Positions 1 to 13,150 of a DNA stretch of 64,000 nucleotides are shown here, one piece after another. The stretch is from Welwitschia mirabilis (Eukaryota; Gnetophyta; Gnetopsida; Welwitschiales), in the NCBI GenBank assembly GCA_051453625.1, contig JBOZIK010000001.1, positions 276,948,946-277,012,945 of the forward strand. The letters are read 5' to 3'. The notes below the pieces were generated by a model that searched no databases, was not told the origin of the DNA, and saw nothing but the letters and a program-made list of their open reading frames with translations. Position 1 is the stretch's first letter. Every line of letters starts with the position of its first letter. The translations under genes and the position numbers were made by a program.

Positions 1-169
1 TTTAACCATTATATGAGTTATTTACCTCCTTTACCTATAAAAGTTACTTAAGAATGTATTTTTGGTATGCACATAGACTTATTTAAGTATAATTGACTCA
101 AATATTTAATAAAGACATTTGTAAAAGTTTAAACTTATAGTTTTGGATTAAAAATTCTAGGATGTTTCA
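1..169 (+). repeat. 5' LTR of element A, 3' portion only
   Basis: This is the end of the left LTR, closing with 'ggatgtttca'. It aligns along its whole length with 7134-7300, with scattered substitutions and small indels. The rest of this LTR lies left of the window. Confidence 0.8.
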
Positions 170-184
170 TTTGATATTAGATCC
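170..184 (+). other. Primer-binding site of element A (initiator tRNA-Met type)
   Basis: The sequence 'tttgatattagatcc' lies directly after the LTR end and resembles the common plant PBS TTGGTATCAGAGC with transition changes. The same arrangement (LTR end 'catttca', then TTTTGGTA) is seen in element B at 19511-19538. Confidence 0.65.
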
Positions 185-299
185 TAGATCACAATTTAAC
201 TAGGCATAATTATGGTTAAGCTATTATAAGTATTTCTATAAAGACCCATAAATATGTATTGAAAATGGCAAAAGTATAAGAGATGAGGTTGAGTAATCT

Positions 300-596
300 T
301 TGTGCTGGAGTAACCTCTTCAGGGATGAAAGGACTAAAAGGGATAAAAAAGGAGTAGGATCTTTTTATTCATCTTTCTTTGGTAGGAATCTTCTTTACAG
401 TTTTCCTTATAATAGAGTACCAGTGAATTTTTCTAATTCTCATTTCATACAACTGGTAGAAAATTTGTCAATAGATAAAAATGCATTGAGATTAGCAACT
501 TTAGATCCATTTAATACTAATTTAAAAACAGGTTGCAGTTCATGTACTCATAGCCAAAAACTACTAGAACTTATAAAGAATCTTTTATTATGTTGA
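300..596 (+). other. Unassigned open stretch of 98 codons in element A
   Basis: This frame starts at a TTG and is uninterrupted for 98 codons, which is notable in such A+T-rich, stop-filled sequence. It holds a basic stretch near the start (around RDERTKRDKK) and a CSSC cluster near the end. I do not recognise a domain. It begins about 115 bases after the PBS, where a gag frame would be expected. It could be a gag remnant or chance. Confidence 0.25.
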
Positions 597-3500
597 CTAT
601 AAGTATTTCTTCCACAAGTTCTCTAATTATATTAGATTGGTCATCATATGAGTAGAAATAGATGCCAAAATTCATAATTTTAAGAAGAGATGTTATTATC
701 TATATTTGCAAGAGTAAACTCAAAGGAAGAGCAAGGTAAACAAGGTTAGAAAGAAGATTTGAAAGAATTGCACTTTGTTTTGCCTTGCTTGTAGTAATCC
801 TTGTAAGGCTCATATTGCAACTAGTTTATGTCACTTCCAATGTTTGAAATCATAGAGAAGAGTTTTGCAAATGCATCAATATGCATAAAATACTCTTAGA
901 ATTCTAGCCATACCCTCTAATTTCTTCTTCTAATGATCTCCTTGTTTGAACTATGGTTTGGATTTGGTAAGGTTTTTTTTTAGAATTTTTTATTTTATTT
1001 TTTTAATATATATTTGAGAGGAGAACTAAGAAATGTTATCAGTTAAAGTGGCTATGCTTTTTTATGCAATTTATTAATGACGCACCAATAGATAGAAAGT
1101 GTCAAATTCATGTAATTCGAAGATCATTTTCATTTAAGGTTTTATTTGCTATTTTTATTTTTTGTTGTAAAGATTTAGGTAAACATGTTAAGTTGAATTT
1201 GTTTTTGTCTTATTAACATCAGATAGGGATGATATCAATTCAATTTATCATATCTTGTGGTTTCAAAAATTATTTATGAATGATCTAGCATTAAAATTCC
1301 TCAAAGAGGATTAGTTCCACCTTGATTGAAAGATGACTAATGCATGATTACTGAATAATAGAGAATTAGACTTAATTAAAGCATCTCATCATCTCTCTAT
1401 ATAATCTTGCCTTTCAACTCATTAATGTGGAGATTTTATGAGATAAATGATTAAATTTTACACATCTTGATATAATTGAAGATAGAATTAATGCCTAAAT
1501 GTTGGAAAATTTAAGGCAAAAGGTAAGTTAGTTATCTTGTAAGACATAGAAATAATTTTATTGCATAAAGATATCACTATGGACATTCTGAGATATGAGG
1601 ATAGAAGAAAACCAATTAAAAATAGAACAAGAAATTATAACCAAAGAGAAACAACCAATGTAGGCATTTTATAACCTTATCTATTAGAATAGTTAAATTG
1701 AAAACTTACAATAAATTACCATGGGTTCTTTTCACATATTGATATTCTTGTCTAATCTTCTAATACATCTGAATTATATCGAGCTACTTTCCCATAATTT
1801 AGATAAGTTAGAAATCATTCAACTTTAAATAATGCTTATTCCTTTAGAATGATATCTAGTTATGACTGGTCAAGTAGTATTGGTTATGATTAGATATATT
1901 CTATTAGAAATGAAGCTGATATGCACCTGTTTCTTCATGTTTTTCTTAAAATTATTCAAATTTGGAACTTCCATACTTGAGTAGTGACTAAAATTTGCAT
2001 TCATATGAAGCCCTAAATGCAAGAAGACATTACTTTCCCACCTTTCTAGTTATATGTGATCACATCTGTGGAAGTGTCCTAGGTGTTATACAGTGTGCTC
2101 TCTATGTTCCTTCTACCAGTGCCCATAGTAGAAGCATTGTAGCACTAAAAAATTACCCAAGAACAACACATCATGTTTTAGTTACTTCTTGTTATTTAAT
2201 AGAAATGGTCCTACAGCATTTTTAAATTTTATTCTTAGCTTTAACTCCCTTATGAATGAGTAATTATCTATGTTTCCTATGCTTATAATCATCAATATCT
2301 TATTAAAAGCATGCAGACTTCAAGGCCTTAACCTTCTCTTACTTATCCTAATTTCTAAGTTTATATCATCTCTAATTAATTTCATTTTTACTTTTACACT
2401 ATGATTATTGATGAAGTGTAAGCTTAAGTATTTGACATTTGCCAAGAATACAAAATGGCATAAAGTCTATGATAAACCATCTACAATGTACTAAGTGTAG
2501 GATCATCAACTATTGCAACTCCCTCAACATCTAAATAAAGATTCTAAGAATGCTATGTCTGTGGGTTTATCCTTGTCTAGTGATGTTTCATTATCAAATA
2601 AAAGATACTATGTTACACTACCAATTGGTTATTCAATTTAATATTTCCATGATCTCTTGCTTCTGTCTCTATATTAAGGACATCTTTCAATTTAACTAGG
2701 ATCCTGAGACATTAAAAATTTAAGACATAAACTTAATATAACTTCGAGATTAGTACTAAAAAAGAACCCACCCCCATAACGTCCTCTAAGTGGGTCAAAA
2801 GAAGAGAATATTTTAAGAAGTTTAGGTATGTTTTAGCTACTATTTCATATATAAGTTCTATAATCACTGAAAAATAACATATGGTGCAACTGCAAGCTTA
2901 ATTTAACTTGAATGAAAAGAACACATCTAATGTGATTTTTGATGATTCAAGTTCAGTAGAAGAAGGTGAAAACAATATCTACATGTTTCCAAAATCATTC
3001 ATCAAATTGAGTTTTTTAAACTCTAGACCTTTATCAATTCTTTCTTATGATCATTTCCCTTTCTTGAACTAAGACAGTCCTAAAATTAGAGCTAAAGTAG
3101 TGGATCATGATTCTATATAACTTGCTTCATCATCATTTCCATCTTTAGACATTGATGCTAAACTTTATGGATAGCTAGTTTACTTGCTTATACTCTTCTT
3201 GTAGCATTAACTTATTGTAATTAATAATAGTTAGTCCATCAACACATCCTATGCAATGTTTATGAATGAGACTTCTATAAATAAAATAGTTATAGTGCAA
3301 GGACTACATCCTTTACTTTCTTACTATTTGTGTCTCAAAATGCCATTTAAAATAGCCCTTGCATCTGATGTCACTATTATTTCTCTTTTAAAAAACATTC
3401 TAGTTAAATTTATCATTCTTGATGTATCATTCTAACTACTTTTCTACTAACTCAAGTTAATTTATAGCTATGTCTTCACTGTAATAACTTGTTTCTAGCT

Positions 3501-5105
3501 ATGCATAAGATCATTAATGTGGTTACTTCATGGGCACATGCTCAAATACTTTATTAAGTATACTATGAGCTATCTATACAACCATTAACACATAGTCTTA
3601 CACCTTTAACAACATTTTGTATTAATAATTTTTTGGCCCACTTCACTAAGATATGACTAATGTTGCAACAAATGAGGAGGAACATCATATAGAAGAGGAA
3701 GGTAATAAAAAGATCTAGCACAAGAAGCACTAATAATAAAAAGTAGAGTAGGCACTAGTGCATTAGGGGAGTTATGATTATAATAGGTAATGGATGCTAT
3801 AGTGGGGGATATAATAGTAACTCCACAATTTGTGTGATAGTATCTTCTGCATACATTACTTCTAGTTTCATAAGCCTACCTCTTCATTGAGGATACTTGA
3901 TTTAAGCTAAGGAGAATCAGTCATGGATGTAGCATTTGCTAAAAGCTAAGTGGAAGAGAAGGCAAGAAGCAATAACATTTAAAGATTTTTAGCTACATCA
4001 TGCTTTCCTTTTGCAACTTGTATTGAAAGTTGATTCGCAGGTTCAGATTCTCTACTCTAAGTGTTAATCTTGCACTTTATGTTTTATGGGGAGTGCTTAA
4101 TGAAGGAGGGAGGACTTTTAAATCCCTTGATAATTTTCATTTATCTAAGCGTGAATCACTACTTTGTATCCTTTAAATAATTTAGTTTCTAGTTAACTTT
4201 TACAAAAATTTTTATTTTAGTTTTGAGGTTCCTTGTAGGGCATATTTATCTTGGAAAACTAGATCTCTATTGATTATATTATCTACTTATTTTCATCTAA
4301 TTATTTCAAGTTACTTAGTACATGTCTTATTGCTTTTCTATTTTTAAAGGTAGATAGATATGTCAGTAAGCTTTCTTTACTTATCACACATTTTATCCTT
4401 TACTTGTTAAGTGCTATATTGTATATATTAATATTTTAAGTGAACATTCAACTAGATTATTTAAACATAAGTGCCAAAGAGGCATTGAAATAAGTACCCA
4501 ATGAAGGAGTGTAAAATGGAAGAGATCTACAATTTATGAGATGAGGCTTAAGGGATTTTTACATATATAGAGATGAGTGTCACAATTTGGAGTAATAGAT
4601 TGTTATATTGCAATATTTCATTTTATAATTCAAGCTTATTTAGGTTTTGATCAAAGGATGAAAGCAATTGAGATATTCAACCATCTATAATTATATCCAA
4701 CTATGTTCTTAAAGTGCTTTGCAAAATTAATTATGTGGTCTTTATCTAACCTATTATGAAGATATGCTAGTTCATAATGTTTTTCATAATTAAGTAAGCA
4801 TTATGACCTTAGAAAATGGATAAGATTAAAAGTTCATGAATAGAAAAAGAGCTTTTGATAGACTTTGAAGTTGATATACATATATAATACAACCTTCAAA
4901 AGAGTTTATCCCATGAAGTCAAATTGAAGGGTAGATGAAGAAGATAATTTCTAGAGGTTAAATCGTTCCAAACATAAGAGATGATTGGCGTTATCCCAAG
5001 GATTAATATATTTGATTAACAAGCCTTTAGATGACATCCCAAGTTATTTAACAATTTATATGGCATTAAAGGAAGATAAAATCAACTAAGTAAGTAATAT
5101 GATGT

Positions 5106-5205
5106 NNNNNNNNNNNNNNNNNNNNNNNNNNNNNNNNNNNNNNNNNNNNNNNNNNNNNNNNNNNNNNNNNNNNNNNNNNNNNNNNNNNNNNNNNNNNNNN
5201 NNNNN
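5106..5205. other. Assembly gap (100 N) with duplicated flanks
   Basis: The 65 bases before the gap (5041-5105) and the 65 after it (5206-5270) are the same sequence with two mismatches. This is the pattern left when two overlapping contig ends are joined with an arbitrary 100-N spacer, so the true gap length is probably negative. Confidence 0.85.
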
Positions 5206-5345
5206 AAGCTATTTAACAATTTATATGGCATTAAAGGAAGATAAAATCAACTATGTAAGTAATATGATGTGGGGGAGATAAAAAGAGAAGCTACTTAAAG
5301 ATATTAAATAGATGTCCTATAGTTTACATGAAATACAAAATATTT

Positions 5346-5360
5346 TAAAGGGTGGAGAAA
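5346..5360 (+). other. Polypurine tract of element A
   Basis: 'taaagggtggagaaa' stands immediately before the LTR start TGCCATATCC. In LTR elements such a tract primes plus-strand synthesis. Its place next to a TG-starting repeat fixes the 3' LTR boundary. Confidence 0.75.
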
Positions 5361-5904
5361 TGCCATATCCAAATTTCAATTTTAAAGAATAATCTTAAAA
5401 TTTAATTAAAATAATTTTATTATTATAGAATCCTTTAGCTAGTTTAATTATTGCACATATTTACTCTTCCTAACTTTTATTTTTGTAATTTTATTATGAA
5501 AATTTTTATTATAGTATCTCGTATTTTGTAGTAGCCATAATATTATATTGTTGAAAATTTCTCTAATTTAAATTATGATTTTTATGTTAAAATGCTGTAA
5601 CGATTGCACTTTTATCTAGAGAATAATTTAGATATGATTTTAGAAATCTTTTGTTATTGTAGAAATTTCATGAGGATCATTATTATTTATTATTTTGATA
5701 TAAATGCACCTAGTGGCCAGGCAAGAAATGCAATAAAGGTGGTTACCAAATATTTACCAACTTTTGCTACCTCAAGCATCCTCTGTCATGGTTTTTTATC
5801 TTCATATATAAAGAATCTTTATCAACTTTGCGACTTGACCATCCTCTTTTATGATGTTTTATCTTCATATTCTTGTGACCCTTTACACTTCACCAAACCT
5901 TAGT

Positions 5905-5914
5905 TATAAATAGG
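5905..5914 (+). promoter_or_regulatory. TATA box of LTR A
   Basis: 'tataaatagg' is followed by a pyrimidine-rich stretch, as expected for an LTR promoter. The same ten bases occur in LTR B at 17922-17931 within a similar surrounding block. Confidence 0.6.
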
Positions 5915-6495
5915 ACCCTCCTTTCTCTTTTTACTTACTTTCATTTTATAAAATCCATCACTATCAAACTTTGCAGCTTGGATAAGCATTCAAACTTTTA
6001 AGTCTTAGAAACTTTGGGAGTTCTTAAGTCTTCATTTTAATTTGGGTATCATATTATGGTCTTTCATCTTATTTCCTTACATGGTTTTAGGGATAATCTA
6101 TTTTCTTGTATGGTTCTTGTAATTCCTTTCTTGTATGGTTTTTCTAGTTTTCATTTCATTACTATACTATTTTTGATTCTTTGAATCCTTTCTTTTAAGG
6201 TTTATGGTTCTTTGATTATTTTCTTAAATGATTTATGGACTTTCATAAATATCTTGCATCTCTTATATTTTTATTAATTGTTCTTGCTATCTTATTTGTT
6301 CATTAAAGACTTTCTTATGCATATAAAATCTTGTTTTTAACTTGAATTCTATGCCTTAAACTTTGTTAAGTAATCAAATTATGTGGCTTTAGGGATTGTG
6401 CCACCTGGAGGGATCCCATTGGCAATGGGAGTGAACTATTAGAGTGATAAGAGTGAGGTTTGTAACTCATCTAGTTTGCATGAGTTATAACTTTA

Positions 6496-6595
6496 NNNNN
6501 NNNNNNNNNNNNNNNNNNNNNNNNNNNNNNNNNNNNNNNNNNNNNNNNNNNNNNNNNNNNNNNNNNNNNNNNNNNNNNNNNNNNNNNNNNNNNNN
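6496..6595. other. Assembly gap (100 N) with duplicated flanks
   Basis: The 23 bases before the gap (6473-6495) recur directly after it (6596-6618) with one mismatch. The gap is therefore probably an unmerged overlap rather than missing sequence. Confidence 0.75.
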
Positions 6596-9500
6596 AGTTT
6601 GCATGAGTTGTAACTTTAGAGAGTATATCCCATCTAAAGGATTCCTATTGGACATAAAAATGAACCTCTAGAGAAATGGGTATTTTTAACATCCTTCTGA
6701 TAGAGCATACTATCCATTATGCATTCTTAAATTACTGAGACTTGGATATTTGTATCTATGAGTATTGTATCTAATACAATGTTTTGGTTATTTGATATTA
6801 TTGAGGTTCTCTTATTAAGCTTGAAAAACCCCTTACCTAAAACCTAGTCATGAACCATACTGGGAACTATGAAGGTTATAGTTCTTATATCATATTATTT
6901 GTATTAAATAGGTATTTAAGTGAAGCACAGGAAAAACTAATTTATCTTACCAAGTAGGGCATTTTGAAAATGTTGATTTTCTAGCTTGTGCTTGAGAAAA
7001 TGTTAGAACTTATTGATTTGTTCATCATTATATCATCTAATCTCTTACATCATATGGTTGACCTTTGACATATGATGTTAATATAGTACTTGGATTATCT
7101 TGGATATAAAGAGGTATTTGTTTCTCTTGTATTTAATCGTTATATGAGTTATTTAATTCCTTTACCTAAAAAAGTCAATTAAGAATGTATTTTGGGTACG
7201 CACATAGATTCATTTAAGAACAGTTGACTCAAATATTTAATAAAGGCATTTGTGAAACTTTAAGCTCATAGTTCTAGGCTAAAAATTATAAGACATTTCA
7301 TGTTTTGATTTTTTATTTAATAGAGAAGGTTCTATAACTTGAAAACTTAAAAAGTAATATACTACAATTTTATGAATATGAAATTAGAAAACAACTTTAT
7401 TTCATTTAGGAAAATATAAAATACCATGTAAAAAATGAAATACTATGATGTCTTATGTATAATTACATCATTTATTTAGGGAAATGAGTGGTTATACTCT
7501 TATGAAAAGATGTAAGACTTAAAATTATCAAGAAAATGCCCTAAAATATTTTAATCATCTAGGTTAAATAAATAATTTATTGTTAAGAGAAATTTTACAT
7601 AATTTTTAAATAAATAAATATTTTAAAATCCATAATATCATTAAGAAAATTTTAAAAAAATTATATTCCAAACAAGATAATTATCAATATAATGTTAAAA
7701 ACAAAGGATAAACATAATGCATTATATTATGAAAAGACTTATTTAAAATAAAAACTAAAGTCTAACTCATTCTAATAATGGATGAATGAAATTGAATGGC
7801 ATCAAGGTGTTTTAGGAAATTAGTACCTTGGAAAATTGTATTTTGACATTGGATAAATGAAACTAATACTATTATGCTTATAAATATCCTTCTCAATATT
7901 CATATCAACATCACATTATTATCGCATTGTTATTATGCCATTTGTATGCCAATTTTTCCATCCTTAAGCAGTGGAAGGATATTTTCTACCATCTTTCTTT
8001 CATTTCTTTTTTCATTCTAAAGTTGATATTCTCTGTAAATTAACTTTGAAAACATTCTACATTTATTATTTTCATTCTTTTCTATCATCCAAATCCATTT
8101 TTAGCATTTTAAACCATTTTAGATCCCATTTTACATGATCTTTTCTTTCATCTCCATCTATACTAGGGCATTATAGGGATGGTGCAGTGCACATGATTAG
8201 GTAATGTAAAAGGAGGAGAAAGCATTACCTATTAGAAGAAATTATATAGAGGACTAATGAAATGGGCTGTTCATTTATTTAAAATCAATAAGTGCTCCTT
8301 TTTAATGTTTCTCTAGCCTTTAATTACTTGATTTATGATTGTCTTTCAATTTAGTTAGACTTTTTATATCTTATAGCATAATTAGTGCTAACTAGATTGT
8401 TTAACAATTAGCATCTTGTATAGATATCTAAAATTTTGTATACTTGATCACTTCTTGTTAAAATAAATCATGTGTTTTATTCTTTTTCTATCTTGTTTTC
8501 TTTACTCTTTATATTTTATAGTATATTTCTTATGATTCCATGTTTCTTCTAAGGCAAATGATGATCAATTTTTAATTCTCCTTTTGAATAGTTATTTATT
8601 AATCCAAAAATATATTACTCATCTTTTTCTAAAATAATTATTATGATTTTTTGTAAGAATTATTCTCTCTTCTACCTCATCTTCTCAAAATTAAAGTAGA
8701 ATAATGAATTCTAGTGCTTGTCTTAGTCATAACTATTTTTTTACAAATCCAATGGTTCTAAACTTTTATTAGTATCTTTATTTCATGATTTATAAACATT
8801 ATTTCTTAAGGAGCTATAACCTAAATGTGGCGTCTAAAACCCCTTTTTCAATATTTTCAGTCTTAGTTGCAATTTTACTTGGACAATTTTAGGAATTGTT
8901 AAATCTTATTTTTTCAAAATTTTGCATAGTGAATTTCTTAGTTTTTTTAATGTGTTTTCAAATATTCAAGATTATATTGTTCATTATTTTTTGAGTAATT
9001 TAAAAATATGAATCCCTATTTTTCTTAAGTTTTGAATTTTGAATAATGTACTTGGTCAAAATAGGATTGATTGTAATCTTTTATAGATTTCTAGATAAGC
9101 TATTTATATTAGTTGTAATCAATTCTACGTAATCTCGAATATTTAGTATTAGCAAAACAAATTTATGATATATTTTGAGTATTTTAAAGGTTTTGAGATT
9201 TTCTAAGTCCACTCTTCTAAAGTTTTACTCTTCCTTTTCTCTCTCCTTTCATTTCTTTTCTTTTTATTAGTCAAAATAGCTTGATATTAACTAGTTATTA
9301 CTTTGATTAAATAAATATTATATACTGATTTTTATTAATTACCTATTGATTTAAACCTTGATTTTGATGTTTTATTTCTTTTATAATTCATTTTGGCCTA
9401 ACTGAATAATTATCATTCAAGTCAAATGTATAGCAATTTAGTGAAAATCTTATTAAGGTTGAATAGTTTGCTATGTTAATTTGAGAAATCTATATTTTCT

Positions 9501-10842
9501 AGCATTATCTTTTGATTTGAATTTGTTGTACATTTTACATAGAATGAAATGAAATGTTTGAATTATGTAATTACATTCATATGGTATGACATCAAGTAGT
9601 GAATTGAATTTATAAAAGAGAATTATTTTTATATGAAAATTACTTAGTTAAAATTTGATTGTTTAAACTTATTCCTTTATATATTCATATAAATTATAAA
9701 TGATCTTTAGAATCTTATGAATTTTCATGAAAGATTACTTATTCTTATTTTATTATATTTTCCTTTTCACATCATGTGCAATTATTCTTTTACACATCTA
9801 GTTTTTCACAATTATTTTAAGTTATGTGTGTTTAATTTGTTATATTTTACTTAAGAGGAATTATTATTTTATTATATGAAGTGACAATTTAATAATCAAT
9901 GTTAATATTTTTATATGAATTCATATCAAGTATTCCATTGATTTAATACTCGTGTGCTTATACTATACATGTAATTTGATCTAAGAGATTTCTTTATGAT
10001 GTAATTTAAACCTTTTTATACTTAATTTTCTTTCCCTAATTAAATTATCATGTTAGATACATATTTGTTTTTACAAACACTCACAGTGTGATCTTACTTT
10101 AATAATTAATTTTTTATTTCATTCAATTATTAAACAAATATGAAAGATGTATAGGATGATTCCCTACTAATTTAAAATGTTTTAATTTTGATCTATGTCC
10201 TCCTTATGTATTTTCTAATCTTTTTAACTTATGCATGAATTCGTATCATGAATATGTTTCTATTGTTTAATCATCGTTCAATCATCCTTTCCAAATCATA
10301 GAAATTAAGAGCCATGATCTATTTGAATTTTTCATTCATCTATCATTACATACCTTATTCATGAATATAATTTGGTTTTGTTAAATAAATTTAGATTATA
10401 TTTTTCCCTTAATAATGTAACCTTAAGATGCTTAGAAAACCTTAGTTATCATAATTCATCCCATCCTCATCTTAATCCTTTTCAACCACATAACTCTGTA
10501 TCATATACCTTCCATTCATACCTAACATTTTTTATGAGCTCATAATACTCAATGATCCTATTAGAGGTTAATTTTATTAATCTGATAATAAAGTGAATTT
10601 TTTCCTTCTCAAATATTATTTGAGATTTTGTAAGTTCTTGCTTTTCCATGAGTTAGTTCATTCCTTAAATGTTTGATTTTGGTTTATTAAGATTTACATT
10701 AGTTATAGATCATTAATTTAACATCAATTGAAAAGGTGGTTTTTCTTTTTTCATGGTATCCCATTATTTTAAAGCATTTATGAAGATGATATCATTCCTT
10801 TATCAAGCTAGTGAAGCGAAGATTTATTTTTATGTACAATGC

Positions 10843-10937
10843 ATATATATATATATATTTATAGAGAGAGAGAGAGGGTGGGAGAGAGAGGGAGAGATAT
10901 GAAGAGGAAAAGGGAAAGGAAGGGAATGGAGTAAATC
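10843..10937. repeat. Compound microsatellite (AT)n then (GA)n
   Basis: An (AT) run at 10843-10858 is followed by (AG)-rich sequence at 10863-10897 with interruptions, then by purine-rich sequence up to about 10937. Confidence 0.85.
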
Positions 10938-12659
10938 AAGAAAAATCTTAAAGCTCTTCACTAGCACATTTGTTATGACTATTTCTATTTGATTTAGTTA
11001 ATTAAATTGGAGATATGAAAACCTACTAGCAATGAAACTATAAGGATTCATTTGTGGTACATTAAATTAGACATTCATTAGTAATGTAGCACTAAATTCT
11101 TTAGGTATAACATGTTAAATATATTAAAAGAAAGTGTCATAACACTGAATACTTAATATAATTGAATGCTTGGAATCTAAATATCAATCGAAAAAGGAAA
11201 TGGAATGAACTTAAGGTGGGATTAGAGAGATCTTTTCTTTGATTAGTTTAATAAGATTATAACCTAAGATTTTTCTTCTTCTTGTGATTTAGTAAAACTT
11301 ATTGATACTTTCCTTTCTTTTTAGAAAAGATCCATAAAAAAACTATTTAACTAAAAAGAGGCCATTAGCTTATATTCATCAAGTTCTATTTCCTCATAGG
11401 ATGCATAGTAGGAGTTACTATTTCATCATTTCATTCATCATATTATTTCATTTCATTCTATTCCATTTTCACTATTCACTTTAAGCTATACCGTCTTGTT
11501 TTTTCCTTCTATGAAAAAACACACTAGAAGTAACCATGTTTTTTATGATTCACCCTTCTATATATGTTTAGATTCAAGTTAAAATTAGTTTAAATCATTA
11601 ATGAAACTAGGTGATATAATGGTTTACATTTTATCCTATTTTTATAAAAAGCATTATTTAAAATTTAATCTTCATCACACATGTTAGTTTTTTATGATCA
11701 TTAAAACCTTACCTATCATAGTATCGAGCTTAATCTCTATTGCCATAAGTAACTAGTATTGTTACCTACCCTCATGCATTCCTCCATTCACTTTTACCTA
11801 TGTGAATCTAGTTTTCACTTCTAGATTTTTCACTATATCCTCTATCACTAAAGTCTAGTAAGCTTCATTTTAAATTCAAATTATGTCTAATTCCTTATTC
11901 TACCTATTTTTTCACTTTGGTTTCATTTCTAATTGTCTTATTCTTTTTTTCCACTTCTCTTCCACTTTTTTTCTTTTTTTCTTTCTCATTTCTATCATTT
12001 TAGTTTAATACAAGTGGCATATAAGGAGCAACTAGTGAAAAAGAAATTCTCTATTTTTCTCTATTCCTTTATACATAATATTACTTGAATAAGATTAAAT
12101 CAAGTAATTAGGTATATTTATTAAAGTAGAAAGGCACTTACTACTTCCACTAAAAGGTTATATATTTATACAAAAATGTAATAATGAATGATGAATATCC
12201 TTAGGTAATTCATTATTCTATTCATAAAACCCCTTTAATTATTTTCTTAAGTGATGTAGAAGTCATACTTGAAATCAAACATTATGATTCCTTGTCATTC
12301 TTACTTACTAGATTACTTAAGTTTGGTTGTAATACCTAAATGTTAAGCATTTATATAATATAGAGGTTGATTTACCTTGAAAACATATTTATGGGAATCA
12401 ATTAGCTCTTTTTAGATTTATTATATATAACATATTGCCTATGTCTCATGTAATTAATGACTATATTAGTCACTTATGTATGATGATAATTATTCAAGTT
12501 AGTAAACCTTTTGACATGTCTAAGCACCTTTCTATAGCTATTATAGGTTATATTAATCATACAAATAACCTACCCATTTTATGATTAATCTCTAATTTTA
12601 TTTAGAATGCTCTATAATAAACCTTAGATTTTAAGAGTTGAAATAAATCATTTATTAAA

Positions 12660-13150
12660 ACCATTACCCTTAAGAAGATAACCCAACTAAAGAAGTATAA
12701 GATTGAAGATTGGATTCCAAGAGATCTTTAAGAAAGATAAAAAGAAGAATCTCTCCAAGGAAGAATTCCTCCTCCTTCTGAAGTTCCTCCTTCTTACTAT
12801 CCTCTAACCACTATAAGAAAAAAAATGGTAAAAAGACAATTAGAGTATCTTCCCATACACCTTCTTCTCCACCTTAATCTTTTCCTTCTTCTACTCTTCT
12901 TCTTAAACATTCTTCTATCATTTCCAATGATATAGTCTTAAAGGAATTTCTTGAGTCTTTAAAGTATTAGATTGAAAACCTTTAGGGAAGGATAAAAATA
13001 TTTCAAAGAATCAAAAGAAAATTTAAGGAGACAAGATGATTTGAATAAAAAGCTTAAGAGAACGTTTTCTCATAAAAGACCTTTAAATTATTTTTCATTC
13101 TCTTTATCTACACATTCTTCTCATTTATTAAGATACATTGAAATCTTTCT
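12660..13150 (+). pseudogene. Decayed coding-like stretch, possible gag relic
   Basis: Across several frames this stretch gives a Pro/Ser-rich segment (around PPSEVPPSYYP, near 12770) and then a Lys/Glu-rich stretch that could form a coiled coil (around KEFLESLKY, near 12945), with stops and frame changes. That composition is common in LTR-element gag proteins, but I cannot tie it to a named family. No zinc knuckle or protease follows. It may be part of the outer element whose LTR-like copies lie at 14480 and 24960, or an unrelated relic. Confidence 0.25.

Larger units (their letters stand above)
185..5345 (+). mobile_element. Interior of element A; no recognisable retroviral domains
   Basis: The stretch is A+T-rich and full of stops. 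Open pieces are 300-596 (98 codons, non-ATG start, the longest), 1995-2225 (76 codons) and 2881-3060. I cannot assign any of these to a family. A short acidic peptide frame starts at the ATG at 3653 and stops after about 20 codons. No RT, integrase or zinc-knuckle signature was found in the parts I read in frame. The 100-N gap at 5106-5205 has duplicated flanks. Confidence 0.5.
1..7300 (+). mobile_element. Element A: LTR retrotransposon without recognisable pol, 5' LTR cut by window edge
   Basis: Positions 1-169 and 7134-7300 are clearly the same sequence in direct orientation, with shared stretches such as 'gactcaaatatttaataaag'. They are the ends of two LTRs. The left copy is followed at once by a primer-binding site (170-184). 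The right copy is preceded at 5361 by the LTR start and a polypurine tract. The interior (185-5345) is 5.2 kb, yet I recognise no RT, integrase or gag in it. The LTR ends match those of element B, whose interior is chromovirus-like, so A is probably a non-autonomous or heavily decayed relative. One 100-N gap lies in the interior and one in the 3' LTR. Confidence 0.8.
5361..7300 (+). repeat. 3' LTR of element A
   Basis: It starts TGCCATATCCAAATTTC and ends 'agacatttca', 1,940 bp including a 100-N gap. The start resembles that of element B's LTR (TGTCACATCCAAAAATT). The U3/R region has a TATA box at 5905 and the box 'atgcacctagtg' shared with element B at 17807. Only its last 167 bp can be compared with the left copy, because the window starts inside that copy. 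Confidence 0.75.

Noticed and set aside
8828-8845. LTR start 'tgtggcgtctaaaa'
   Set aside because: No matching LTR end, PBS or second copy could be found.
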